A stretch of 64,000 nucleotides of DNA, taken from contig BSBN01000297.1 in assembly GCA_027924645.1 (NCBI GenBank), forward strand, positions 620,001 through 684,000, given 5' to 3'. The translations under genes and the position numbers were made by a program. Of the stretch, positions 35,763 through 46,682 are shown piece after piece. The notes below the pieces were generated by a model. The model worked only from the letters and a program-made list of their open reading frames with translations, did no database searches and was not told where the DNA came from. This DNA comes from Cunninghamia lanceolata. Its lineage: Eukaryota; Streptophyta; Pinopsida; Cupressales; Cupressaceae. Positions within the stretch are counted from its first letter, which is position 1. Each line of letters begins with the position of its first letter.

Positions 35763-36880
35763 CCTAAAATTGGCTCATGTCGAATTAAGTAAATATTTTA
35801 ATATTTATCTTAATTCTTATTTTCTTCTATCAATTAAATAAATATTCTAAGTTTATTTGATTGGTTCATTATCCCATAATTAAATAAAATCAATTTATTT
35901 AATTAAATTCCCTAAATTCTTCTAATGTCTCACATAAATTAAATAATCCTACATTATTTAATTAATCCTAAATCCCTCTATCCTAAGTCCTAATTTCATA
36001 ATTCCACCTCATCTTTCCACCTCACCATGTTGCACATGTAATTAAATATTTTAAATATTTAATTAGCTAATATTCCCTCACCCACATGTCCTATTTATCC
36101 TCTAGTCAAAATTAGTTAACTCATCAATCAAATCTGTTAACTAATTAATCATTCGAGTTCACTGATCAATCTATTCTGTTGACTCCTCAATCAACCCAGT
36201 TAACTGATCAATCAATTCAGTCAACTCCCCAATCAATTCACTTAATTGATTGGTTTATTCTGTTAACTATTCAATCAATTCAGTTAACTCCCCTGTTGCA
36301 TGATGGAGCTTGGACACTTGTCCTCTTTCTATTCGCGCACATTCCTCAACCATTCTCAACCATTGGTCCTCTTATTTCTTCTCAATGGTTGATCTGCTCT
36401 CACATATTTCTATAAATGCAACCCTCTTCTTCTTCATTCCATATCCATCGTTTGAGAAAACTTATGCTGCAGAAACACAAGTGCGCCTTTGGCACCCCCA
36501 TCTTCATAAGCACTTCATATCATCCATCACACATTTGTGTTTGAAGCTCATCTTCAAATACAAGTAAAGTATCATAGCCATTTTGTCCTTGTCATCTTCA
36601 ACAAGCAAGGGAGCATATGCTTATGAGGGCTTCATCATCAAGATCAAGAACAGATAGGCGAGCAATGGAAGATGAAAGGTGAAAGGTTGTAAGTATCATT
36701 TGTTTGTTATTTAAATCTCCTTTTCTCCTTCATATTCTATTGATGTTTGGGTTTATTATTGTTATTGATTAATCCACATTTTACCCTCACAAGAAGAATG
36801 CATGAGGAAGAACGAGTTGTTAATTTTAGATCAAATAGAGCTAATTATTCATGTGTGGGTGCATGAAATAGTCAACACCA
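35755..36880 (+). repeat. LTR-like block, + strand
   Basis: Starts TGTATACACCTAAAATTGGC, followed by an AATTAAATAA-rich U3 (35800-36060), a TCAATCAATTCAGTTAACTCC array (36125-36300), TATA in TCTATAAATGC (near 36410) and a CT-rich leader. The right end is not defined. Frames at 36179-36567 read through the array and are not genes. Confidence 0.45.
36125..36300 (+). repeat. TCAATCAATTCAGTTAACTCC array
   Basis: Five or six units of about 27-33 bp, each with GTTAAC or GTCAAC next to ATCAATCAATTC. Reverse-complement relatives lie at 35610-35700 on the other side of the 35755 junction. Confidence 0.65.
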
Positions 36881-37077
36881 TGTAAGGCATCAAAAATCAT
36901 GTGAACTGGAAGGAAAATGGGTGAAAACAGAGCTATTTTGAGTGAGAAACTTGAGTTTTTTGGTGGCTAGAAATGCAACAAGGTCACCCCTTTTGCTAGT
37001 AGGGTCACCCGGGGGCGACCCTAGGTCGCCTGGGGGGAGATCCTACAAAAAGAGGGTCACCCAACTGGAGATCCATT

Positions 37078-37615
37078 AAAAAAGGGGTCTGAGAGGAAAT
37101 GCATGATGGGAGATGGTAGAGAAGAGGAAAATGGGGTGATTTACCTCCAGAAATAGGTTAGTCATGTGCAAGAATCTAAATCTCCACTTACACCGTAGGA
37201 TTTCTTGGGGGGAGATCTAGAAATAATAGGGGGAGATTTGGATTGGTTGAGTGAAACTAAAATTTAAAAGTGGGAGATGGATTCGGGGGACTGCTAGAAG
37301 GCTTCTAGGGGATGGAGAGGATGAAAAACATAGAGGAAAGGTGAAAAATCACCTACAAGACGCATACAAGGCTTAGGAACAGGGTCAAAATCTCAAAAAA
37401 TGTAAATTGACAAGTGTTGCAAAAGTGTTGAAAAACGTTGACGACGAAGAGAGAGGGAAAACGATAAAGAAGAAACAACACAAGACAAGAAAGAAGACAC
37501 ATCATCAAGAGGTCTGTTGCTTAGAGGACATTATTTTCATGCTGAGATGTACGTGACAAGGATCAAAATTATCATAGGGGTCCTCGTGGAGGTTGTACAT
37601 ATTTTTGTGCTTACA
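37078..37615 (-). repeat. 3' LTR of element G (minimum extent)
   Basis: On the - strand it starts TGTAAGCACAAAAAT next to a CTGAAGGGGCAAA polypurine-like tract (37616-37632). About 90% similar by eye to 60060-60596. A GC-rich stretch at 36990-37060, with GGCGACCctaGGTCGCC foldback, lies just beyond and may belong to the same LTR. Confidence 0.65.
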
Positions 37616-39610
37616 TATTTGCCCCTTCAGGGATGATAGTCTACATGAAGGGTAGGTACCATTCCTAGACTAGGCCTTACCTATTGTCAATTTTCTGTAA
37701 TTGTACCTACAATAACTAGTGTTAGCCTGACATCTAAATATATCAAAATGAATAATGAAAACTGAAATGACAAACTTACCATAGATCGCGAGAATTCAAC
37801 TAGTTGTTTGCCTTTGTCGGTGAGACTTGTAGGAATGAATGCATGCAAAACAACACATGAAAGATGCATAAAAGAAATAGAACACATGCTAAGCTAGAGA
37901 GGAGGAGAAAAGATTCTCCTTTTATTGTAAATTTTGAAGAACATAGTTGATTTTTAGGAATTTTGATGTTTTACAATTTTTTTAGGTTTTTTTGATTTTT
38001 CTAATTTTTATGGTTTTTCTGGAGATTTTACAAAGGTTTGATTTGACACTCCTTGAGGTTTTTGAGAGACCTACATTTAAGATATTTCTACCCTTGCCCC
38101 CTTGCATGGGGAGACTCGTGTACTTGATTACACAATATTGTTCTTTTGACTTGTTGGAGGAGTGACTTGTGCTCAAACATTGTTTTACACTTCATTTTTA
38201 CAAGACCTGATTTGATGAGATCCATACATAGATTTAGTTGACATCTTGTACTTCACTTTCCCTTTTGTGCATATGGTTGGATAGAGATTTTACTTTTTCT
38301 GATGAGAATGCATACCTAAGATGATCACATATGGATGATGTAATTTGTTTTTGTCTTTTTCAGAATATATATTTGAATGTAGGTGCCAATATGCAGATGT
38401 AAGAACACAAGCGATGCTGAAATGAAACATTTACTTCTATGGAATGCCATGAGTTATGATATTGACTTTATTGCTTTGAAACTCTTTTTCTAATTTTTAT
38501 ATGAATGCAATGTGGAACAAACAATATGACTTCTCTTTAGTATGATTTTCAATCCAGGGAATTGCAAGTTATTTTGGTACAAGAGACCTAATCAAGTCTA
38601 TGGGATAGAGATTTTAGAACTCAAGTGCGAAGAGGGAGTGAAAATTGAGTGCTTATGATTTTGGGCTTTGCTAAAGGCTAAACATTGATATTTATCTAGA
38701 TAAGACAATCTGACAAGCTTTCAACTTAGACAAGTAACAAGTTTTGTTGATGTTCGCTAGACTTAGATCATAGATTGCAAGCAAGATAGATCTGGGGTAA
38801 AGGGTAAATGGGAAAGAACAAGGGTCCCTAGATAGAAGATGATCCTAGAGATTACTAGACTCTTGGCTTTGCTCAACTAGTGCATGTGTGTGCTTTGTAC
38901 CTTTCTTTCTCTGTTAGAATGTTACCCTTGAGGCTTAGAGCTTAGACTGATCTCTGCCCAAGAGTACGGACATTCAACAATCTTCTCTCTTTCACTCTTT
39001 TTTGTATCTCTCTTTTTTGCTTTTTCACTTTTTTTTGTATTTTCCTCACTTGATTTTTCTCATTTTTTTGGATTTTGACTCTTTATGGAAATGAATGCTT
39101 TTTGGAACTTTTGATATGCAAGCTTAATCTCTCAATTCTAACTTTTCTTGACACTCTTATTTTGATCACTCATTTTTTTTATTCACTCAGATTTTAGATT
39201 GCTTCCTTCAGAGTTTTGATCCCCCTGACATTTTTGGCCAGGAAAGATAAGGGGCTGAGTGCCACCTAAAGTTTTTGTAATCTGGTCAGACTTCTCTACT
39301 ACTAGGAAAGAATTGGGAAGGTCTTCTTGCAAGCTTCCTTTGAACATTGTAGGTTTGAATACTGACTTTGTTTAGACTTAACATCTTGGCTCATTAAGAC
39401 TTGGATCAGTGTAAAGCTAAGAGCTAGGCTTTGATTAGAATCACTGGGAGTGAAGGGGGATATGGTGATTGTGAAAATAGGGATCTCCAGGTCCTGAAAG
39501 GATGACATATATCTAGGAAACCTTAGAATCCTTACCGAAGAGAAAATAGTATAAGGGCAAGTCACTAATAGTAATGCAAGATGGATAGAATGATACTGAA
39601 ATGTAAGAAA
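37616..39610 (-). other. 3' untranslated part of element G
   Basis: A polypurine-like tract adjoins the LTR. The rest is T-rich with runs such as TTTTTTGCTTTTTCAC (39010-39060) and no domain; open pieces at 37687-37887, 37982-38176 and 39302-39613 have no recognisable content. Confidence 0.45.
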
Positions 39611-39614
39611 CAAA

Positions 39615-40207
39615 TTATTTTGGACGTTTTGATTTTTGTAATTTTTTATAAATTTTATGTTTTATGATTTTATGAGATGCTAAGATCTTTTCCTTCCATA
39701 ATGCATAAGATGTAGCTAAGTTTTTGACATCTTCCTTAACTACGTTTGGACCTATCCAATTTGGTCTAAACTTCACTTGAAAGCCTTTGCAAAGACACTT
39801 CAAGACTTGGTGTGAAAAAATCTTTGAATTTAGTGAGGAATTTTGTGTACTCGCATGTTTCATTGTTTGATGATTTGCCCCCTAGCTTTATCATTTTTTT
39901 TTCTCGTTGAGTTCCCATGTTTGTTTTAAAATTGTGAAGGGCAATTGAAGTTGGTGTTGACTCTCCTAGTTTTCGTGTGGATTCTGGTTCTTCTTCTTCA
40001 GTTATGATTTCAACCATAGGGATGTTTATGTCTGGTTCAATTGGAATGGCCACTAAGTTGAATGGAGCGTAAGACTTTGTTGAGTTGGGATCAAAGGGGA
40101 ATTCTCCTGTTGCCCCCTTCCATATACATTTTGAGGTCTTGTCCGTGTTTGCAATTTGTTTTGATGTCTCTCATTTTTTAAAGGTGTTGATTTTTGGGTC
40201 ACCAGTG
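39615..40207 (-). pseudogene. Element G: post-protease linker joined to integrase C-terminal scrap
   Basis: From 40207 down the frame continues element G's protease segment past the Tat insertion (FPFDPNSTKSYAPFNLVAIP, then the acidic VEIITEEEEPEST). A frame change follows, then FQVKFRPNWIGPNVVKE (about 39790-39740), the usual KFxPNWxGPY/F motif near the integrase C-terminus. RT to integrase core are absent between the two. Confidence 0.55.
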
Positions 40208-40212
40208 GTTTC
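40208..40212. other. Target-site duplication, left (Tat element)
   Basis: GTTTC, identical to 57951-57955. Confidence 0.9.
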
Positions 40213-41399
40213 TGTGTATGAGGAAAATTGACTATGATAAACTAACAAAACCAAAAACCAATCACATAAAGCGAACCAATCTAAATAAAAGCCATTATCA
40301 TAAAATCAAAAGACAAATGAAAGCTCTTACCAAAATCTGTATTGTTCCCTTTTGGAGAAGTGTGGATTGCTCAATCAAGTTGTGAAAACCATAGTTTGCA
40401 ACAAGCAAGTAGTGTGCTCAACATGCTCAAAGATCAATGTTAAGAGATCGTAAGGTTGCTCAATCGACACGTTTTGTATGCTCAAAGCTCTGTTAAGTAT
40501 GCCTGAGAATACAATCGAAGAGAGAGGCTCAATGAAGGAGATGAGGGGGGTTTATATAGGTTTCAACAGAGATCGATCAATGGTCCAGATAATTCAGAAG
40601 AATCAATAGAGGAGAACAGTTGAGGAACGTGCAACGAATAAGAAGAAGACAAGTGTCACACAAAAGCTATTTTATTTGAGTTAAACACTTTCTTTTCTAA
40701 AGATAAGACATGCTTTTCATAAATTAGAAAGCTTTTTTCTAATTTAAGAGAAACTGATAAAAACAAGGTTGAGTGAATAGATAACTCAACTTTAGATTTG
40801 CTTTCGCATGATTTGAGAGAAATTAAATAATAAATTATTTAATTGTGTGTGCATGGAGAAGAAGACTTATTTTTAGAAGATTTGAAAGATATTTGCAGAT
40901 AAGAAAGCAAATTAAATAAATAAATTTATTTAATTGTCGTACATGATTTGGAAGAATAAATAAAATATTTAATTTATCTTATTTTTGGAGATTGAGAGGA
41001 TTTAAATAAATTTGATTTGATTTATTCAATTTGGAAGAATGAATTTGATTTAATTAAATAATTAAGAATTATTTAATTGTAGATAAGAGGGAATTTGTGA
41101 TGAATTAATTAAATAATAAGATTTATTTAATTAATGTGGATTTGATTTTTGGAAAGAGGATAATGATCTAATTAAATAACTGAAATTATTTAATTGTAGA
41201 AGAATAATAGAGGAATTTGATTTAATTAATTAAATAAAAAGGATTTATTTAATTAATGTCGCATCTTTGTGATTTAGACGAATTTGATGAAATTAATTAA
41301 ATAATTAGATTATTTAATTAATGTGTGAAATGCAGGTGATTAGGAAGAAATGATGAAATGCAAGTAGTGCAATGACGTGGTCATTTTAGGGTGTCTACA
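40213..41399 (-). repeat. 3' LTR of the Tat element
   Basis: On the - strand it starts TGTAGACACCC and ends CATACACA. Nearly identical to 56762-57950. U3 carries about six dyads of ATTAATTAAATAA type (40800-41330) at roughly 55-65-bp spacing. The TATA box TATATAAA lies about 845 bp in. Confidence 0.95.
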
Positions 41400-41418
41400 T
41401 TTTGCCCCTCTTTGATGC
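41400..41418 (-). other. Polypurine tract of the Tat element
   Basis: CATCAAAGAGGGGCAAAA on the - strand, directly before the LTR start TGTAGACACC. Confidence 0.85.
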
Positions 41419-41640
41419 AATGCCGTTTATAGCATTGCGTCAAAGAAATTAATTGTTGAAGATGTGATACAATTTTTTGATGCCCCAGTGTAGGTAGTTG
41501 CCCCAGCATATGCCCCCTCGAGTAGGAAGACAGGAAAGCAACAGAGGAACGGTGTTGACGCTCGACTAGAAGAGTGCGCGACCAGGAAGGAGGAAAAATA
41601 AAAAGGGGTGGGAAGAGAAGAAAACATGAGGGAGGGATGC

Positions 41641-41648
41641 TATAAATA
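41641..41648 (+). promoter_or_regulatory. TATA box for the antisense PMD gene
   Basis: TATAAATA in GCTATAAATAGG on the + strand, outside the LTR and 122 bp before the exon 1 ATG at 41763. The spacing and strong match suggest a dedicated promoter. Confidence 0.6.
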
Positions 41649-41837
41649 GGTCCCATGGGGACCACAATCCTCATTTGCACCTTAGGAGTTTCTAAATTTA
41701 GAGAGTAGAGCCTCCAAACTAGTGTGAGAGAGTTGAGTGGAAGGAGCTGACAGCGAGGAGAGATGCCGATTCCAGTGCACAGGCATCGGGCGGAGCTCGT
41801 GCGGACATACAGGAGGCCAGCAGGAGCTCCGGCAGCG

Positions 41838-42471
41838 GTAAGTGGTCAAAAACCCCATTGTATTTTGTCGTTTTAGGGCAGTTTTAGGGCTAGGTCTACG
41901 GGGGTTGAATAAGGAAGTCAAAAGCGCTTTAGAGTGTCACAGCGCTTATGGTAATTGGTTAGAGCGCTTTTGGCGCGCCGCAGCGCAGTTGGTAGGTGGG
42001 TGCAGCACTTTTGGTTAAAACGCAGCGCGTATGTTTTTTGGTAGCGCCACAGCGCTCTTGGTAAAATGCCGTAGCGCTTATGGCTAGGTAGTGTAACATG
42101 TTTGGTAGGGTAGAATAGTGCGGTTGGTAGGGGATAGAAGAAATCGAGTTGCTTCTGGTGGTGCAGAAAGGCGCGGTTGGTAGGTGGGTGCAGCGCTTGT
42201 GGTAAACAAGTCACATTTGGTAGAGAAAATGCCGTGCGTCTAGATAGACAGTGTGGCGCGTTTGGTAGGGAGGTATAGCGCATTTGTATCTAACAAAGCG
42301 CTTTTGGTTAAGTAGAAGAAAATTAGAATTGTGGGTTGAGAAAAGGGATGCCTATCCTAGGGTACAAAAGGGGAAAGGGATGGTTGGGGGTTGCATAGCA
42401 TAGCTGATGTGCGGATAGGATTTGAGGGATCGGGGATAGAAGAACTGACAAGTGATTTGTTGTGGATATAG
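41838..42471 (+). other. Predicted intron of the PMD gene
   Basis: GTAAGTGG donor after GCAGCG; acceptor GGATATAG before AGGATTATG. Length 634 bp, phase 0 on both sides. It contains the AGCGCTTTTGGT array (41920-42310). No transcript evidence here. Confidence 0.55.
41920..42310 (+). repeat. AGCGCTTTTGGT-type array (PMD intron)
   Basis: About 14 variants of (C)AGCGC(T)T(T/A/C)TGGT with GGTTGGTAGG spacers, for example near 41927, 41960, 42049, 42192 and 42298. The same motif, reverse complemented, lies in the Tat leader at 54480-56690. Confidence 0.8.
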
Positions 42472-44418
42472 AGGATTATGCCACCACTGATGTCGCGGGA
42501 GCGACACCACCCGATAGCGCAGGAGGTTGTACAGCTGACCTGGGAGGAGGACGCATTCTTGGAGCACACCGAGTTGTGGCACGTTGCGCACCTGACGCAC
42601 ATTAGGGAAAATCTCACCCTAGTGACAGCAGTGGTAGAGAGATATCACAGCGAGACCTCGTCCTTTCACTTTCCGACGGGGGAGGCGACAGTGACACTGG
42701 AGGATGTGTACCGCATCCTGAGGATCCGGATTGATGGAGAGATAGTGGATTTTGACCTGGCGTGGGGCAAGGCAGGCTTGGTGGAGGTATTCTGCACAGA
42801 TGACCTGTGGATAGATGACAGGGAGATTCGATGGGCAGATGTCCCGAGACTCTGCGACAGGATCAGATGGATAGTGGCGTCACTGATTGGCGGCTTCCTA
42901 TGTCTCGACAGGAGATCCAGAGGATTATCGGTTGGATGGGGTACAGTATTATTAGGGATGTTCACACATGGCAGACAGTATGCGTGGGGCCCATGTGTGT
43001 TGGGACAGTTGTATCACGACATGCACCACTGCATGTATAGGAGAGGCAGGAGCCTTTCAGCAGGGGTGACCTTGTTACAGGTATGGGCGTGGGAGCATAT
43101 TCTAGTGATCCGACCCATGGCACAGCGCCATCGGGATAGAGGCAAGCCCTATGCATTCCTATATGATGGAGTGATTACACACCGGAGGATGGGGTTTGTT
43201 AGCCATTGGAGGCGGCAGATTGATGAGATGGACCTGTTTGTGTGGAGGCCCTAGCTACTCTGTGAGGAGTGGGAGGATGAGCATGAGCAGCTTATGTATT
43301 GCAGACAGGCGCAGTATCTATTCGGGAGACGAACATATGCGATAGAGAGGTACCTACCAGAGCGGGTACTCAGGTAGTTCGAATTGCCACAGGGACTACC
43401 AGTGGGGGAGGTGACACATGCCCAAACACGGAGAGAGGGAGGAGACTGGGATGCAGAGATCCCAGTGGCGACAGCTTTAGTGGAGGTGCGGGGACTTGTC
43501 CTCGTGAGATGGGATTGGGACACAGGGCTGGCAGACCTAGGGACACTACCAGAGTATGACCAGTATTGGCAGACACATAGACCAGTGAGACTGACTACAC
43601 CAGGTGTAGCAGGGGCAGTGGGGGAGGTACTAGTCCCCGGTGTGGAGGCTAGGATGAGACGACAGGCCCGAGCAGCGAGGCAGCAGGCAGGTGGAGAGGG
43701 CAGCGGCCAGCAGGCTGATGTGGAGATGGTAGAGGCAGTGGGCCCTGTCGTAGAGACCGATCTACAGAGGGTCGAGCGGCTACTACAGAAGGAGATAGCC
43801 CAGAGGACTTGATTAGAGCTCCAGATGGTGTGCTTGAGGAGGGATAGGGATGCAGTGCGGGTTGAGGCGAGACAGGCTGAGGCCATAGCCTAGGCACAAA
43901 CACAGGCATCATTAGTAGCACAAACAGCCTTGGCACAGGTACAGGCACAACTATAGGCCCAGGCACAGGCCCAGGCACAGGTATAGGTGCAGCCACCAGC
44001 TGCACCAGCAGCAGATGCCGAGCAGTTAGCATAGGTCACGAGGGAGAGAGACGCAGAGGTACAGCTACGATTGACAGCAGAGGCCACACTATTTAGAGTG
44101 AGGTGGGAGAGAGATGAGGTACGCTGTGCACTGGGTGCAGATCAGAGGAGCCTATACAGTGAGCTCGTCCGAGTCTAGGGAGAGCTAGTATCAGCCGGCC
44201 AGGAGGCAGAGTATTACTGGGGTCTGTATGTGGGTGCGGTGCCAGTAGCTCAGCAGGCACCAAGTTACAGAGAGAGGAGCCGGTCAGGGGCATCTGGATC
44301 CCGGAGGACAGGGCAGTCAGTATCCTCAGTGAGAGGACCATTTTTACCACTAGGGGGAGGAGAAGGACCAGCAGGGGGACCTCCACTGAGCACAGGGGGA
44401 GGACAGGGGCCACAGTAG

Positions 44419-46682
44419 GAGGGCAGCTCTACCCACTAGAGCGCGTATATTATTGTATCACATTTGTACCATACTTGTATCACGATGGACACTTGTACAC
44501 TGTACCATTTATATCATTTTGGATAGATGCCTGCGTGCATCTTGATGTATATTTTGTGGGCTCTTGATAGCCTTGATGTACTATTTTGATGTATATTTGG
44601 ATGTATACATACAGATTATTGATGTAGACATAGACATTTTGTATTATGATGACCTTTATATGAGATATATGATGATCTATTCGGCTCACTTGTTGTTCAT
44701 GCTTTTTGTGTATGCATTCCTTGATGTCATGGATGTGATGATATGTTTGTATGATTATGGATTCATGTGATGACATATGTCGATTATATGATGCTTATAG
44801 ATGTATGATGATAGAGATGTATGATGATATAGATGTGATGACTAGTGATATCTGACATGTGGGTTTTTGCAGATATGCACCAGAGAGAAGAATAGGAGGA
44901 GATGGGAGACAGAGACTGTTGATTGATTACTGCAATGAAAATGATATAAAGGTTGTGGGAATGGATGAATGAGCTTGTTGCAATGGTTTCACATTTGTAT
45001 ATAAAGAGCAATCCTTATTTTGATATAGCACGTGGATCATTCGCCACCAAGGTATAAAAGACCAAAGTGCAGTAATATCTGAGTGCGTGGATGTTGACTC
45101 TGCAAGCAAGTGGTTTGAACTTAGATCCCTTTAGACATAATATAACCTTGTTGGAACATGTGAATGAGCCATAGTCCTGAACATAAAATAAACTTCAATG
45201 CATGTAAATGCAAGAAGAGTACTAATATGTAAGATGCAAGGTCGTAACACACACAAGATAAATATGATGTTAAGAAAGATACTAAAGATCATTCCTCAAA
45301 CACGGCACACAAAAGCAATGACTATGCCCCCCAATCCATACTGCATCGCAACATACCAAGATTATAGATAAATCAAGGTAGCCTTGAATAGGTAATGGAT
45401 AAAGGAACAAAAGATAAACCATAACACAAATTGACTGACTTACCAAGTAAACATACAACCAACATATTCTCTTGCCAAAGAGGTTGCTCAGGATAGATTG
45501 GATAGGAAAGATAACAGCCTTATCGTAGGAACTCTGTGTCCGTTAAAGGGGGCTATCGACCTAAAAAGACAATGTCTTGCTGCAGGAAATGTCACATGTC
45601 ACGGGAGATGCGTGTGTTGGTCTCGACAATGGAACACTTTGCAGAAGACAAGCTTGTTGATCTAGGGCTTGGGTTAAGCAATACTTACCTGATGTTGGCA
45701 ATCAGTATGCAGGACAGTAGATGACTCTGGAAGTAGGCCTCTTTGCTTCAGGTTTGTTTTAAGGACTTTTGCTTTGAAAGGATGTGCTAGCTTGATGCTT
45801 GAGTTAGTCAAGTTGAGGCGAAATGGATTTTGATAATGGAAGACTAGAAGGATGAAGTGCCACTGGATTGAGACGGGTGGAGAATGATGGATCGTGTGTG
45901 CCTGAGTACTGGATACATCCTTCGTATTTTAGACTGCCTACATACCCTGTATCCATGGGATCAAGGCACATTACGATGAAAGATGAAAAGTGATAAATAT
46001 GTAGTTCTGGATAGAGTGATGAGTGGGTCAAGGTGAAAGGAGCTTGGGAAGAGGAAAAGATGAGATCTTATGTACCTGAGTACTGGAAACTTCCTTCGTA
46101 TTCCAGACTGCCTATATACCCATATCCATGGGATCAAGGTACCTTAAGATTGAAATGAGATAATATGTAGTTCTGGTAAGTGTGATGATGTGGGAAAAGT
46201 GTTGAGAAGATAACATCCTTATCGTAGGAGCGATGTGTCAGTTAAAGGGTGTTACCTGTGAACAATGAGAAGAGATTGAAGTGTGCGTTGCGAACCACGA
46301 ACAAGGACCCAATCCTAGACCTAAGTTAAGGAAAGAGTTGCCCCCATTCTGGTAGAGGAAACTGTATGGGTGACTGCTGAAGAAGACACAGAAAGATTTG
46401 ACCTAGGACAAGACAGTGTTAACTGTAGACACAGATCAAGACGTGGGGTGACGATGATGGACATTGACAAATTTCCAAGCTATACTAGATAGGGAGATGG
46501 AAAATGCAAACAAGGTCAATGGTTTTATTATGGATGGATGGAAAGGCGTGCTTTGTGCACTGGACATGGAGTGGACAAGACTCGATAGACGATGGATGCT
46601 GACTCTACACATAGCACCTGTTTGCCAGGTTTTCACCAGAAGACATTTTTTTTGGATTTTTTTTTTGGGAATACACTGAGGA
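44419..46682. other. Spacer between PMD gene and integrase (convergent 3' ends)
   Basis: No gene. 44440-44860 is low-complexity (GATGTATGATGATA-like) and is probably the PMD 3' UTR. 45500-46260 holds direct repeats: TTATCGTAGGA(A/G)C...GTGT(C)CGTTAAAG at about 45523 and 46223, and a block with CTGAGTACTGGA...TTCCTTCGTATT...CCATGGGATCAAGG at about 45903 and 46077. A short run of T lies at 46647-46667. Open frames on both strands (for example 44480-44776) are simple-repeat translations. Confidence 0.6.
45890..46200. repeat. Two-unit direct repeat of about 175 bp
   Basis: Units begin at about 45893 and 46067, sharing GAGTACTGGA(T/A)AC, CTTCGTATT and ATGTAGTTCTGG. They lie in the 3' untranslated stretch of gag-pol. 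Confidence 0.65.

Larger units (their letters stand above)
41763..44418 (+). pseudogene. Plant mobile domain (PMD) protein gene, antisense to the Tat gag-pol
   Basis: Exon 2 (from 42472) is one frame of about 647 codons after MPPLMSRERH at 42478. It is broken by stops at 43252, 43375, 43810 (TGA), 43891, 43954, 43984, 44032 and 44176 (TAG except where marked) with no frameshift, ending TAG 44416. Domain evidence: FHFPTGEATVTLEDVYRIL (about residues 63-81 after that Met), the WIVASLIGGFLC region, YAWGPCVLGQLYHDM and LLQVWAWEHILVIRP, all matching the PMD (MAIN/MAIL1-type) fold found in host genes and in plant transposons. A Gln/Ala-rich coiled region (43810-44200) and a Gly/Ser/Pro tail follow. 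A 25-codon exon 1 (MPIPVHRHRAELVRTYRR...) joins in phase 0 through a GTAAGT donor at 41838 and AG acceptor at 42471 (inference). Much more GC-rich than its surroundings. Function of PMD in transposons is not established; host PMD proteins act in silencing and development. Confidence 0.75.

Noticed and set aside
43251..43886. 211-aa open frame on the - strand across the PMD exon, plus overlapping ones at 42352-42617, 43649-44032 and 44093-44413
   Set aside because: GC-rich shadows of the PMD frame; Ser/Thr/Pro-rich, no domain.
42478..44418. TAG-only interruptions as evidence of UAG recoding or stop readthrough
   Set aside because: A TGA and TAG stops also break neighbouring frames, the element is decayed elsewhere, and plants use the standard nuclear code; ordinary nonsense decay is simpler.
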